64,000 nt of DNA from positions 186,001 through 250,000 of the forward strand of contig CANMQJ010000003.1 in assembly GCA_947500005.1 (NCBI GenBank), read 5' to 3'. This DNA comes from an uncultured Paracoccaceae bacterium. Lineage in GTDB: Bacteria; Pseudomonadota; Alphaproteobacteria; Rhodobacterales; Rhodobacteraceae. This document shows, one piece after another, positions 25,053 to 34,043 of the stretch. Below the pieces are notes generated by a model. That model searched no databases, was not told the origin of the DNA, and saw only the letters and a list, made by a program, of their open reading frames with translations. The stretch's first letter is position 1, and every line of letters starts with the position of its first letter. A program made the position numbers and the translations under genes.

Positions 25053-25109
25053 CGCTCTTCTCCCTGAAGATATGTTCGTTCTTGGGGTCAGAGTGCCACA
25101 GCGGGATTT

Positions 25110-25142
25110 TTTATCAACTGGTAAAATTTATCATATGGTCAA
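25110..25142. promoter_or_regulatory. two tandem RutR-like boxes before preT
   Basis: TTTATCAACTGGTAAA at 25110-25125 and TTTATCATATGGTCAA at 25127-25142 both resemble TTGACCA-N2-TGGTCAA; the second matches the right arm fully and five of seven left-arm bases. They start 17 bases apart and lie in an AT-rich stretch before preT. On the minus strand the second box supplies a TTGACC -35-like element. Confidence 0.6.
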
Positions 25143-25203
25143 GAAATTACGCGATCGCGCCAGAATCGGTGCGCCGGGACCGGGTTCGCCCAAAGATTCG
25201 GCA

Positions 25204-25836
25204 TCAGACCAATTGCGCCAGGTGCCCCGTCTTCATCCAGATCCGCGCGCCCCCCGGCCCGGTACGCAGCTTGACCGGGCGGCCCGGCGGCAGCCGCAGC
25301 CAGTCCCAGCGATCAAACCGTTCTCCGCCCTCCTCGAAACCGCCCGAAATGACGAAGATCTCGGTCCCGCCCGGGTTCTCGCGGTGGATCACGGTATCAG
25401 CGGCCCAGGTCTGCACCCGCACCTCCTCGCGTGCATCCTTGTGCAAAAGGGCATCGCTCCGTCCCAGGATGGAGCGGCGCAGTTCGGTCCGATCGTCGGG
25501 GTCCATCTGGTGCAGTTTCACGAGGATGACCGCGCCCGGTTCGGCGGCGGGCTTGTGCGACGATGTGGGCGGATTGCGTACATAGCTGCCTTCGGGAAAA
25601 TCGCCCATCTCGTCCTGAAAGACGCCTTCGAGCACCAGGTATTCCTCGCCCCCGTCATGCGTATGGGCGGCAAAGGCGCTGCCAGGAGCAAAGCGCACGA
25701 TGGTCGTTGCACGCGCCACCTCTTCGCCGATCCGGTCGAGCATCTTGCGCTCGACCCCGTTTGCAGGCGACGAGACCCATTCCGTCTGATCGAAATGCAC
25801 TGCTGCACGCTTGCTGAAATCCGCGTTGATCCGCAT
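25204..25836 (-). CDS. ChrR-like bicupin protein
   Basis: Cytoplasmic protein of 210 residues with two cupin units. The first has the metal-binding pattern GSAFAAHTHDGGEEYLVLEG near 50-70, and the second unit (about 125-200) is degenerate. Such domains resemble the C-terminal half of the anti-sigma factor ChrR, but the N-terminal zinc anti-sigma domain is absent here, so a sigma-factor role is not implied. AAGGAG precedes the ATG. No partner gene is adjacent. Confidence 0.8.
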   Translation of the reverse strand: MRINADFSKRAAVHFDQTEWVSSPANGVERKMLDRIGEEVARATTIVRFAPGSAFAAHTHDGGEEYLVLEGVFQDEMGDFPEGSYVRNPPTSSHKPAAEPGAVILVKLHQMDPDDRTELRRSILGRSDALLHKDAREEVRVQTWAADTVIHRENPGGTEIFVISGGFEEGGERFDRWDWLRLPPGRPVKLRTGPGGARIWMKTGHLAQLV

Positions 25837-25908
25837 CTGCGCTCTCCTTGTTCATCCGATCCTGATCTGTCCCGCAACCTGTCACATGCAAGGGCGATCA
25901 CGCCAGTT

Positions 25909-26376
25909 TCACGGCATCAGGATCGCCGGACGGTCGAATTGGGCCGTCTCCCGCGTCAGGTCGTCGTAAACCAGTTCGACCTCGACTGTCTGGACACTCC
26001 CCACCGGAAAGGCGCGATACGGCAGACCGTCCCCATCCGCGATGGCATTGGGTGCATTGCTGTCCTCGTGGCACTCCGGCATCGCCCAGATTTCGGGCGC
26101 CGCCCCGTTCAGACCAATGCGGATCTGCTTGAGTCCACAACGCCAGGACCAAAGATGCGTGACGTATACAAGGTCCTGCCCGCCATATTCCCGAACAGCG
26201 ATCCAGTTTGCCCGGGTGGCGCCAAGGATCGGCTTGATCTCGGTCGCCGTGGTGAAGCGGCCCTGCACGTCCTGCGGCTCTGCCTCCAGCGCGGTTTCCG
26301 AAACCGGGAAAACGGGGCTCGGGGTCGGCCCTGAAAGCGGCGCCGCCGTAAAAAGCATGAAAAGAAATCCGATCAT
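25909..26376 (-). CDS. small exported protein of unknown function
   Basis: Protein of 155 residues with a short hydrophobic start (MIGFLFMLFTAAPLSG) that looks like a signal peptide. The mature part has a Cys at 80 and a Cys at 102, which could form a disulfide, around the WSWRCGLKQIRIGLNG and MPECHEDSNAP segments. The start is chosen because it begins the signal peptide; the frame stays open far upstream but antisense to another gene. I do not recognise a family. Confidence 0.7.
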   Translation of the reverse strand: MIGFLFMLFTAAPLSGPTPSPVFPVSETALEAEPQDVQGRFTTATEIKPILGATRANWIAVREYGGQDLVYVTHLWSWRCGLKQIRIGLNGAAPEIWAMPECHEDSNAPNAIADGDGLPYRAFPVGSVQTVEVELVYDDLTRETAQFDRPAILMP

Positions 26377-26496
26377 CTCCAATCCCTTTCGTTCAACCTG
26401 CTGCCCGGCGCAATTGGGGGCTTTCGGCAAAGCCTCTCCCTGCCTATAGTTGCGGCGGACGGGCAGACACCGCAAAAAACGCGGCTGGACAAGAGT

Positions 26497-27501
26497 ATGG
26501 CAGAGACCGAGGCAGAGCGCCAAGCCTTCAACATCGTGATCGTCGGACAGAACAACCGGCTGCAATACGAGGCCGTGCTCTTCGCGGCCTCGCTGCGCCA
26601 TGCCTCGCCCGGCTTCGCGGGACGGCTCTTTGTCGCCGAGCCGCAGCCCGGGCCACGCTGGAAAGGTTACCCCGGCATCCAGAACGAGGATGTGCTGAAA
26701 GCGCTCGAATGGCTCGACGCAGAGATCCTGCCATTCCAGAGCCGTATCTTCGGCGAGAGCTATCCGCACGGCAACAAGATCGAGGCGCTGCTGGCGATGC
26801 CCGAAGGGGAGCCCTTCGTCTTCTTCGACACCGACACGCTGATCACCGGCGAACTGATGGACGTGCCGTTCGATTTCGACCGGCCAACGGCTTCGCTGCG
26901 GCGCGAGGGCACATGGCCCGAGCCCACGCTTTACGGCCCCGGCTATTCCGAGATCTGGGCCTCGCTCTACCGTCGTTTCGGGCTGGATTTCGAAAGCACG
27001 CTGGATCTGGGCCAGCCGGACGAATACTGGCGCCGCTATCTGTATTTCAACGCGGGATGGTTCTTCTACCGCTGTCCGCGCGCTTTCGGCCAACGCTTCC
27101 TGACCTATGCCAAGTCGATCAAGCAGGATCCGCCCACGGAACTGGTGGGCCAAAGCCTGGATCCGTGGCTGGACCAGGTCGCTCTCCCGCTGGTGATTCA
27201 TTCTTTCGGCGGCGGGCGCGACACGCTGCCCGAAGGCTATCTCGACGGCGCTGTCAGCTGCCACTACCGGCATTTCCCGCTGCTCTACGCCCGCGAGGAC
27301 GATCACGCGATCGAGGTGCTTGAAACGGTGTCAGCCCCGAACAAGGTCAAGAAGGTTCTGCGAAACCACGAACCGTTCAAGAAGATGGTCTATCAGGGCA
27401 AGGGCGCCAGGGTGCGCGCATTGTTCGACCGCGATAACCTGCCGCGCAAGGAACAGGCGATCCGCAACCAGATCCGGTCGGCCGGTCTCTGGATGCGTTG
27501 A
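26497..27501 (+). CDS. GT-A-type sugar-nucleotide transferase-like protein
   Basis: Cytoplasmic protein of 334 residues. The segment EGEPFVFFDTDTLITGEL near 105-120 holds a DxD motif like that of GT-A glycosyltransferases, which binds a metal-sugar-nucleotide. The start resembles a Rossmann-like strand (FNIVIVGQNN). The C-terminal 60 residues are basic. No other polysaccharide gene flanks it, so the acceptor is unknown. It diverges from the small exported protein gene. Confidence 0.72.
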   Translation: MAETEAERQAFNIVIVGQNNRLQYEAVLFAASLRHASPGFAGRLFVAEPQPGPRWKGYPGIQNEDVLKALEWLDAEILPFQSRIFGESYPHGNKIEALLAMPEGEPFVFFDTDTLITGELMDVPFDFDRPTASLRREGTWPEPTLYGPGYSEIWASLYRRFGLDFESTLDLGQPDEYWRRYLYFNAGWFFYRCPRAFGQRFLTYAKSIKQDPPTELVGQSLDPWLDQVALPLVIHSFGGGRDTLPEGYLDGAVSCHYRHFPLLYAREDDHAIEVLETVSAPNKVKKVLRNHEPFKKMVYQGKGARVRALFDRDNLPRKEQAIRNQIRSAGLWMR

Positions 27502-27505
27502 GGTC

Positions 27506-27859
27506 TCAGACCGGAAGTACCGCCAGCGCCACGCGGCGCCCCTCGGACAACAGAACATTGTAGGTACGACAGGCCGCGGGCGAGGACATGGTCTCGACCC
27601 CGACGCCCGCCTCCTCCAGCTCACGGCGCAGACCGCCGGGGATATGCGCGATTTCGGCACCGGTGCCGATAAAGAGCACATCGACCTTGTCCGCAAGCGC
27701 GACCAGCGCGCTCAAGTCGTCATACCCACCCCAAGGCGCCGTACCCGAGGGGCCGGTAAGCAGCGCACCGTGATGAACGGTCCCGCCGATGCGAAAGAAG
27801 CCGGGGCCGTACCCGTCGACGGGTTTGGCGTCGGTGTATGTGATCTCGTTAAGGCGCAT
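27506..27859 (-). CDS. Mth938-like domain protein
   Basis: Cytoplasmic protein of 117 residues of the Mth938-like (former DUF498) group. The core ADKVDVLFIGTGAEI followed by GVGVETMSSPAACRTYNVL is typical. In relatives this gene follows secF, as here, but a TauE permease gene has been placed between them. Function is not firmly known; the group includes a mitochondrial complex I assembly factor (NDUFAF3). The ATG is eight bases after the TauE stop. Confidence 0.88.
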   Translation of the reverse strand: MRLNEITYTDAKPVDGYGPGFFRIGGTVHHGALLTGPSGTAPWGGYDDLSALVALADKVDVLFIGTGAEIAHIPGGLRRELEEAGVGVETMSSPAACRTYNVLLSEGRRVALAVLPV

Positions 27860-27867
27860 GCCGTTTT

Positions 27868-28614
27868 CTACCCCCAAAGCGGCAGACCAGACAAGGCCGC
27901 CAGCGCGATCATCGCATAGGCAGCCCAGCGATAAGCGCGTTCGCGCTCGGGGCGGAACAGCCAGCCGCCCAGCAGGTTGCCCGCCATGTTGGGCACCGCC
28001 AGAGCCAGTCCCAGAAGCGCAGTCGCCACCGAAAGACGCCCCATCCCCGCGAGATACCCGAGGATCAAGAAATCGAACCCGAACAGGAAAAGCAGGATGG
28101 TGGCCCGGATCGCCGCGACCGGCAGCGGCCGCGCCATGTAGAACAGGATGACCGGGGGACCGGGAATGCCGGCAACGCCGCCCAGAAATCCCGCCGCCAG
28201 GCCGATGCCGCCCACCATGGCCCGTCTGACCTTTCCCCGATAGCGCAGGCCAAGGACCAGGACCGCCAGCATGGTCAGCGACACGAGGCTCACCGCGTAG
28301 CGGAAAACCACCGGCTCGACCATGGTGAGCAGCCACAGACCGAGAGGCAAGGCCAGCGCACAACTGAGGAGCAGGCGCGCAAGGTCACCTCTCTCCACGT
28401 TCACCCAGGCTCTGCGAAGGTTGGGAATAGGCCCCAGGACATCCATCAGGGTCATCGCCACAAGCGCGCCGAACGGACCCAGAAAAGGGGCCGCTATGGG
28501 CAGAAACACCAGTGCCGTACCAAACCCCGAAAACCCGCGCACCAGCCCACCGAGGAAGGCCGCGAAAGCGATGAGAGTCAGACCCCAGGGGGTCTGACCG
28601 AAAATTTCAGGCAT
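27868..28614 (-). CDS. TauE/SafE-family membrane permease
   Basis: Inner-membrane protein of 248 residues with seven or eight hydrophobic segments, of the TauE/SafE type that exports sulfite or organosulfonates. The GLVRGFSGFGTALVFLP motif near 25 and the repeated half (GLAAGFLGGVAGIPGPPVIL near 135) fit the internal duplication of the family. Its start overlaps the secF stop by eight bases, so it is translated from the secDF transcript. The substrate cannot be set from context. Confidence 0.88.
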   Translation of the reverse strand: MPEIFGQTPWGLTLIAFAAFLGGLVRGFSGFGTALVFLPIAAPFLGPFGALVAMTLMDVLGPIPNLRRAWVNVERGDLARLLLSCALALPLGLWLLTMVEPVVFRYAVSLVSLTMLAVLVLGLRYRGKVRRAMVGGIGLAAGFLGGVAGIPGPPVILFYMARPLPVAAIRATILLFLFGFDFLILGYLAGMGRLSVATALLGLALAVPNMAGNLLGGWLFRPERERAYRWAAYAMIALAALSGLPLWG

Positions 28615-29575
28615 CGATATTGGCGAACTGGTTGCCTGAATTGTTGGTGGGCTTCGACCAGTCGCGCTTGACCCCGAGCCACAGCAGGATGGTGGAGGCC
28701 ACGAAGACCGAGGAATATGTTCCCACGATCACGCCCCAGATCATGGCGAAGACGAAGCCACGGATCACGTCGCCGCCGAGCACATAGAGCGAGATCAGCG
28801 CCAGAAGCGTGGTGACCGAGGTCATCATCGTCCGGCTCAAGGTCTCGTTGATCGAGAGGTTCATCACCTCCTTCAACTCCATCTTCTTGTATTTTCGCAG
28901 GTTCTCGCGGACGCGGTCGAACACGACCACCGTGTCGTTGAGCGAATAGCCGACGATGGTCAGCAGCGCCGCGATGATTGCAAGGTCGAAGCGGATCTGA
29001 AGCTCGGAGAAGATGCCGATGGTCAGGATGACGTCATGCACAAGTGCGACCACCGCACCCAGGGCGAACTGCCATTCGAAGCGCAACCAGATATAGATGA
29101 GCACGGCCCCGATCGCGAGCACGACCGCGATCACCGCCGTCTGGATCAACTCGCCCGACACTTTCGGGCCGACCGACTCGACCGAAACAAACTGGATGTC
29201 CGGCACCACGGCCGAAAGCGCCTCTTCGGTTGCGGCGATGGTCTCGGCCGAGACAGCTTCGTCGCCCTCCTGCGCCTGGATGCGGATCATCGCGACGTTC
29301 CGCTCCGGCCCGAAGGTCGGATCGAAAACCTCGGTGATGCTGACATCGCCCAACTCGAGCGCGGTCAGCGCGTCGCGGTACTGGCCGACATCGACCGGCT
29401 GCGTGCTTTCGGTCCGGATTGTCGTTCCGCCCCGGAAATCGATGCCGAAATTCAACCCCTGCAAAGCGAAGGAGGCAAAGCCGATCACCATCATCAAAGC
29501 CGAGATGCCAAGCCAAAGCTTCCACCGCTTGAAGAAATCGAAGGAGGTTTCCTGGGGAACCAGTCGCAGTCTCAT
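28607..29575 (-). CDS. secF: protein translocase subunit SecF
   Basis: Inner-membrane subunit of 322 residues that with SecD uses the proton gradient to complete Sec export. Segment 1 lies near 20-38, followed by LNFGIDFRGGTTI, the hallmark entry into the periplasmic domain. Five more membrane segments fill residues 140-300, with GYSLNDTVVVFDRVREN in the fourth region. It begins one base after the secD stop. Confidence 0.97.
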   Translation of the reverse strand: MRLRLVPQETSFDFFKRWKLWLGISALMMVIGFASFALQGLNFGIDFRGGTTIRTESTQPVDVGQYRDALTALELGDVSITEVFDPTFGPERNVAMIRIQAQEGDEAVSAETIAATEEALSAVVPDIQFVSVESVGPKVSGELIQTAVIAVVLAIGAVLIYIWLRFEWQFALGAVVALVHDVILTIGIFSELQIRFDLAIIAALLTIVGYSLNDTVVVFDRVRENLRKYKKMELKEVMNLSINETLSRTMMTSVTTLLALISLYVLGGDVIRGFVFAMIWGVIVGTYSSVFVASTILLWLGVKRDWSKPTNNSGNQFANIDA

Positions 29576-29576
29576 G

Positions 29577-31238
29577 TCAAACCTCGATCGTCTTGGGGCG
29601 GCGGCGCTCGAACCACATCACGACCATCAGCCGCGTCACGAAGATCGCGGTGAAGACCGAGGTGACGATGCCGAGGCCGAGGGTAATGGCGAAGCCGCGC
29701 ACGGGGCCGGAGCCCATCGCGAACAGGATCACCGCCGTGATGAAGGTGGTGATGTTGGCGTCGAGGATCGCGCTGAGCGCCTTTTCATAGCCAAGTTCGA
29801 TGGCGCGCGCCGGGCCTTTCGCAGTCTTGAGCTCCTCGCGAATCCGCTCGAAGACCAGCACGTTCGCGTCCACCGCCATGCCGACGGTCAGAACGATCCC
29901 GGCAATACCCGGAAGGGTGAGCGTCGCGCCGATCAGCGAGAGCAGGCCGAAGATGATCCCGATGTTCAGGATCAGTGCCACATTGGCGAAAATGCCGAAA
30001 AGTCCGTAGCTTAGCGCCATGTACACAAGGACCGCAGCAAAGGCCACCATGGTCGCTATGCGGCCCGCCTCGATGCTGTCCTGGCCAAGTTCGGGGCCGA
30101 TCGTGCGCTCCTCGAGGAAATCGAGCCCCGCAGGCAGTGCGCCGGCGCGCAGCAGCACGGCAAGGTCTGTGCTTTCCTCGACGCTGAAATTGCCGGTGAT
30201 GATGCCCGAGCCGCCCGGAATGTGGCTTTGGATCACCGGGGCCGAGATCACCTCGTCATCCAGGACGATGGCGAAGGGAGAGCCGATATTGTCGCGGGTG
30301 TAGTCGCCGAACTTGCGCGCGCCCGAGGTGTTGAACCGGAAGGTGACAGCCGGGCGGCCGTTCTGGTCAAAGGAGGGCTGGGCGTCCACCAGTTCCTCGC
30401 CGGTGACGACGGGGGCTGCCTCGACCTCGTAGAAGATCCCGGATTCATCCATTGATGGCAACAGCTTGTTGCCGATACCTGCATTCGCTTCGGCATCCGT
30501 GCCGCGCCCCACCACGGGGTGAAAGGACAGTTGCGCGGTGGTCCCGATCAGGTCCTTGAGTTCCGAGGCAGAGCCGATGCCCGGCACCTGGATCAGGATG
30601 CGGTCCGAGCCCTGCCGCTGGATCGTGGGTTCGCGCGTTCCGACCTCGTCGATCCGGCGGCGCACGATCTCGAGCGCCTGGCGGACGGTACGGTCGTCGC
30701 TGGCGAGTTTCTCGGCCTCGCTGAGGGTCACGACGACCTCGTCGCCCTCGGCACGAACCTCGATATCCGACGCCCCTGCCCCCGTAAGCGATTGAATCGG
30801 TCGGGAAAGATCGCGTACGACCTCCAGCGCCCGGCTCATTCCGTCGGGCTGCGAGATGCGAACGCGGACCTCTTCGGAGGCGGAGGGCTGCCTGCGGATG
30901 GTGCCGACGGTCGCGCGTTCATCGCGCAGCGCGTCGCGGATCTCGGGCCACATGGCCTCCATCCGGCTGGCATAGACATCCTCGACATTCACCTCGGCCA
31001 GAAGATGCGCGCCGCCGCGCAGGTCGAGACCGAGATTGACCAGGGAGGAGGGCATCCACCCGGGCCACTGGCCGGCAATCGCCTGGTTCTCGGGGGTGTC
31101 GGCCCCCAGTTCGATGGCGGCGCGCGCATCGTTGGACTGCTCTACCCGGTTGTAGAAGACGTTCGGCAGGGCCAGCAGCAGACCAGCCGCGCAGACCGCC
31201 CAGATCAGGACCCGTTTCCAGGTATCAATATGTAGCAT
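29577..31238 (-). CDS. secD: protein translocase subunit SecD
   Basis: Inner-membrane subunit of 553 residues. The first segment (about 10-28) precedes NLGLDLRGGAHLLAEV near 65-80. A large periplasmic domain extends to about 380 and five membrane segments follow, including GMAVDANVLVFERIREE, the counterpart of the SecF proton-path helix. It follows yajC in the usual yajC-secD-secF order. Confidence 0.97.
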   Translation of the reverse strand: MLHIDTWKRVLIWAVCAAGLLLALPNVFYNRVEQSNDARAAIELGADTPENQAIAGQWPGWMPSSLVNLGLDLRGGAHLLAEVNVEDVYASRMEAMWPEIRDALRDERATVGTIRRQPSASEEVRVRISQPDGMSRALEVVRDLSRPIQSLTGAGASDIEVRAEGDEVVVTLSEAEKLASDDRTVRQALEIVRRRIDEVGTREPTIQRQGSDRILIQVPGIGSASELKDLIGTTAQLSFHPVVGRGTDAEANAGIGNKLLPSMDESGIFYEVEAAPVVTGEELVDAQPSFDQNGRPAVTFRFNTSGARKFGDYTRDNIGSPFAIVLDDEVISAPVIQSHIPGGSGIITGNFSVEESTDLAVLLRAGALPAGLDFLEERTIGPELGQDSIEAGRIATMVAFAAVLVYMALSYGLFGIFANVALILNIGIIFGLLSLIGATLTLPGIAGIVLTVGMAVDANVLVFERIREELKTAKGPARAIELGYEKALSAILDANITTFITAVILFAMGSGPVRGFAITLGLGIVTSVFTAIFVTRLMVVMWFERRRPKTIEV

Positions 31239-31271
31239 TACCCTGCCTTTACAAAGGGTTGGAGGGCGCGC

Positions 31272-31556
31272 TTATTTCGCGGGTTCGGTCTTGCTCAGCA
31301 CCTGCGCGACGGTCGCCTTGACCACGCGGACCTTGACGCCCTCGGCGATCTCGACTTCGAGTTCGCCGTCTTCCTTGACCTTCGAAACCTTGCCGATGAT
31401 GCCGCCCTGGGTCACGACCTGGTCGCCCCGGCGCAGCGCCTCGACCATGGCCTGATGCTCCTTGACCTTCTTCTGCTGGGGCCGGATGAGCAGGAAATAC
31501 ATGATCGCGAAGATCAGGATGAGCGGGAGAAACTGGGCGATTGCGCCACCGTCCAT
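31272..31556 (-). CDS. yajC: preprotein translocase accessory subunit YajC
   Basis: Small single-span membrane protein of 94 residues that associates with SecDF. The membrane segment is about 8-24, followed by RPQQKKVKEHQAM, the family signature, and a soluble domain with GDQVVTQGGIIGKV. The ATG has AAAGGA about seven bases upstream. Confidence 0.96.
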   Translation of the reverse strand: MDGGAIAQFLPLILIFAIMYFLLIRPQQKKVKEHQAMVEALRRGDQVVTQGGIIGKVSKVKEDGELEVEIAEGVKVRVVKATVAQVLSKTEPAK

Positions 31557-31654
31557 GAGATGTTCCTTTGCATGATGAGGCGGGACCTCGGCCCCTGAGT
31601 TGGGCGGGAAACTATGCGCTGGCCCTTGGGTTTGCAAGGCGACGAAACGCGCCT

Positions 31655-31671
31655 TTTGACCGTTTTGTACA
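31655..31671 (+). repeat. 17-bp direct repeat, copy 1
   Basis: TTTGACCGTTTTGTACA, repeated exactly at 31687-31703, 32 bases downstream, about three helical turns. It lies about 100 bases before the yajC start and may be a regulator site. Confidence 0.6.
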
Positions 31672-31686
31672 TGGGTGACGCGGGGG

Positions 31687-31708
31687 TTTGACCGTTTTGT
31701 ACAAAACG
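31687..31708 (+). promoter_or_regulatory. 17-bp direct repeat copy 2 merging with a 16-bp palindrome
   Basis: The second TTTGACCGTTTTGTACA (31687-31703) runs into the perfect palindrome CGTTTTGTACAAAACG (31693-31708). The first copy has only the left half. The pattern suggests one strong and one weak site for a dimeric regulator; none is encoded nearby. Confidence 0.5.
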
Positions 31709-31776
31709 CCGGGGCTTGGTTCTGACGCGGGTGGGCGTCAGTGTGGGGGAAAGACGACTCGGTGGAGGCTGCCCTG

Positions 31777-32040
31777 ATGACCCAAGTACCGATCCACACG
31801 CGCCTCAGATCGGTGGATTGTATCGCAACCGTCGGGTTAATGCAGGGCCAGGTCAATGCGGCCTTTGGCTTGCGCGCCGGTTCTGGCGCGGTTCGTTTGC
31901 CCGAAGGGCTCACCGCTCCGGAGCATGGGCATGTGGCCGACGAGGCCGAAGAGGATTCAGCGCAATTGTTCAGTCCCTTCCATTGCGCATGGGAAGCGCA
32001 TGTCGTGCAATGCGAGAGCGGCCAGCACTACCCCCGATGA
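31777..32040 (+). CDS. possible 87-aa hypothetical protein
   Basis: Open frame of 87 codons with GGAGG eight bases before the ATG. The protein has no signal peptide, membrane segment or recognised motif. Third-position GC is lower than in flanking genes (codons such as GTA, AGA, TTA, TGT). It may be a recently gained or decayed gene, or non-coding sequence with a chance ribosome site. Confidence 0.25.
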   Translation: MTQVPIHTRLRSVDCIATVGLMQGQVNAAFGLRAGSGAVRLPEGLTAPEHGHVADEAEEDSAQLFSPFHCAWEAHVVQCESGQHYPR

Positions 32041-32189
32041 CCCTACGTAAAATCCCTTGCCAGAAAGTCCGAATCACCGCTTAGGATATCTCTGCGCAAG
32101 CCGCCTGGCGCGGGGTTTTCCGAGAGTTCCGGGGCCCCTCTCACCCGACCGGAAAGGCGGCCCGGCCACCCATGAGAAGGAACTGGCGC

Positions 32190-32618
32190 ATGATGATGGT
32201 GCGCTGCTATCTCGCCCCCTCGGAGATCGAGGGACTGGGCGTCTTTTGCCATGACGACATCGCGCGCGGCGACAAGGTGTGGCGTCATGACCGGATGCTC
32301 GACATGACATTCCCCGAAACCAAGCTCGACCAGGTGGAGCCGCATGTGCGGGAATTCCTCGAGCGCTACAGCTATCCCGACATCAACCGGCCGGGATACC
32401 TGATCCTGGAAAGCGACGAGGGGCGGTTCATGAACCATTCGATGTATCCCAATCTCGACTTCTCGGACGGGATATGGGGCGTCGCGCTGACCGATATCCC
32501 GGCGGGCACGGAGCTGACCTGCGATTACGCCGATTTCCTGACCGGCGAGATCAAGATGCAGCCGCCGCGCCACCGGGTGAGCGGACAGCGCGCCGGATCG
32601 GAGATGGTGGTGAACTGA
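32190..32618 (+). CDS. SET-domain protein (putative protein-lysine methyltransferase)
   Basis: Cytoplasmic protein of 142 residues that is nearly all SET domain. It shows the early strand CYLAPSEIEGLGVF, the NHSMYPN motif that binds S-adenosylmethionine, and ELTCDYADF with the catalytic Tyr. The post-SET Cys cluster is absent. Three ATGs in a row (32190-32198) make the exact start uncertain; AAGGA ten bases upstream fits the first. Its target is unknown, and bacterial SET proteins of this size can act on ribosomal or other proteins. Confidence 0.85.
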   Translation: MMMVRCYLAPSEIEGLGVFCHDDIARGDKVWRHDRMLDMTFPETKLDQVEPHVREFLERYSYPDINRPGYLILESDEGRFMNHSMYPNLDFSDGIWGVALTDIPAGTELTCDYADFLTGEIKMQPPRHRVSGQRAGSEMVVN

Positions 32619-32626
32619 GCGGAGAT

Positions 32627-32655
32627 GGCGCGGCCCTGCGTGTGGGGGCCGCGCC
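32627..32655 (+). terminator. hairpin after the SET-domain gene
   Basis: GGCGCGGCC pairs perfectly with GGCCGCGCC across an 11-base loop, nine bases after the stop. It lacks a T-run. Confidence 0.5.
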
Positions 32656-32732
32656 AACCGGGCGCTACCGCAGGCGGTGAAGATGGTGCATAAGGCGGCT
32701 GCAAGTGATTCACGGCAAGAGGGACCGGACCC

Positions 32733-34025
32733 ATGCACGACATCCGCGCCATTCGCGAGAACCCGCAGGCCTTTGACGCCGCCCTGTCGCGGCGGGGCGA
32801 TGCGCCGGTCTCGCAGGACCTTCTGGCGCTGGACGAGGCGCGGCGCGCCAAGATCCTGGCCGCCGAGACCGCCCAGGCCGAGCAGAACAAGGCCAGCAAG
32901 GACGTGGGCGCGGCAAAGGGACGGGGCGACGAGGCCGAGTTCGAGCGGCTGCGCGCGCTGGTGTCCGAGAAGAAGGCCGAGGTGGCCCGGATGCAGGCCG
33001 AGGCCAAGGAACTGGATGCGCAGCTGACCGACCAGCTGGCGCGCATCGCCAACCTGCCCGCCGAGGACGTGCCGGACGGGTCCGACGAGGCCGACAATGT
33101 CGAGGTGAACCGCTGGGGCACCCCGCGCGACTTCGCCTTTCAGCCCAGGGAGCATTACGAGATCGCGGGCGTCGCGCAGGGCATGGATTTCGAGACCGCC
33201 GCCAAGACCTCGGGCAGCCGTTTCGTGAACCTGTCGAAAGGCGTGGCGCGCATCCACCGGGCGCTGGCGCAGTTCATGCTGGACACGCATGTCGACAGGA
33301 ACGGGCTTACCGAGACGGCCACGCCCGTGCTGGTGCGCGACGAGGCGATGTACGGCACGGACAAGCTGCCGAAGTTCGGCGATGACAGCTATCAGACGAC
33401 GAATGGCTGGTGGCTGATCCCGACATCCGAGGTCACGCTGACCTATTCCGTGGCGGGCGAGATGCTGGAGGAGGCGGCGCTGCCGATCCGGATGACCGCG
33501 CACACGGTCTGTTTCCGCTCCGAGGCCGGATCGGCGGGCAAGGACACGGCGGGCATGCTGCGCCAGCACCAGTTCGAGAAGGTCGAGATGGTCTCGATCA
33601 CCCATCCCGATCACTCCGACGAGGAGCAGAAGCGGATGCTGCGCTGTGCCGAGGGGCTGCTGGAGGCGCTGGGGATCCCCTATCGCACCGTGGTTCTGTG
33701 CACCGGCGACATGGGCTTCGGCGCGCGGCGGACCTATGACATCGAGGCCTGGCTGCCGGGGCAGAGCGCCTATCGCGAGATTTCCAGCGTCTCGACCACC
33801 GGCGATTTCCAGGCGCGGCGGATGAACGCGCGGTTCCGGCCCGAGGGCGGCGGCAAACCGCAATTCGTGCATACGCTGAACGGTTCGGGCCTTGCCGTGG
33901 GGCGCTGCCTGATCGCGGTGCTGGAGAACGGTCAGAACGAGGACGGGACGGTCACCTTGCCCGATGTGCTTGCCCCCTACCTGGGCGGCAAGCTGACGCT
34001 GGGTGCGGACGGACAGCTGGCGTGA
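32733..34025 (+). CDS. serS: serine--tRNA ligase
   Basis: Class II aminoacyl-tRNA synthetase of 430 residues that charges tRNA-Ser and tRNA-Sec. The N-terminal coiled-coil arm covers about 30-100. Motif 2 is in [22 protein letters not shown] and motif 3 in [20 protein letters not shown]. Length is normal. It stands alone on the plus strand, tail to tail with the helix-hairpin-helix gene. Confidence 0.97.
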   Translation: MHDIRAIRENPQAFDAALSRRGDAPVSQDLLALDEARRAKILAAETAQAEQNKASKDVGAAKGRGDEAEFERLRALVSEKKAEVARMQAEAKELDAQLTDQLARIANLPAEDVPDGSDEADNVEVNRWGTPRDFAFQPREHYEIAGVAQGMDFETAAKTSGSRFVNLSKGVARIHRALAQFMLDTHVDRNGLTETATPVLVRDEAMYGTDKLPKFGDDSYQTTNGWWLIPTSEVTLTYSVAGEMLEEAALPIRMTAHTVCFRSEAGSAGKDTAGMLRQHQFEKVEMVSITHPDHSDEEQKRMLRCAEGLLEALGIPYRTVVLCTGDMGFGARRTYDIEAWLPGQSAYREISSVSTTGDFQARRMNARFRPEGGGKPQFVHTLNGSGLAVGRCLIAVLENGQNEDGTVTLPDVLAPYLGGKLTLGADGQLA

Positions 34026-34043
34026 GAGCGCGGCGGAGGGTGT

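Larger units (their letters stand above)
31557..32189. other. 633-bp region without a convincing gene
   Basis: Lies between divergent yajC and the SET-domain gene. It holds a duplicated 17-bp sequence and a 16-bp palindrome near yajC, then a short rightward open frame at 31777-32040 whose codon use differs from the neighbours. The last 150 bases show no feature other than AAGGA before the SET-domain start. Confidence 0.6.

Noticed and set aside
30519..31235. Rightward open frame opposite secD
   Set aside because: Lies wholly within secD on the other strand and shows no motif.
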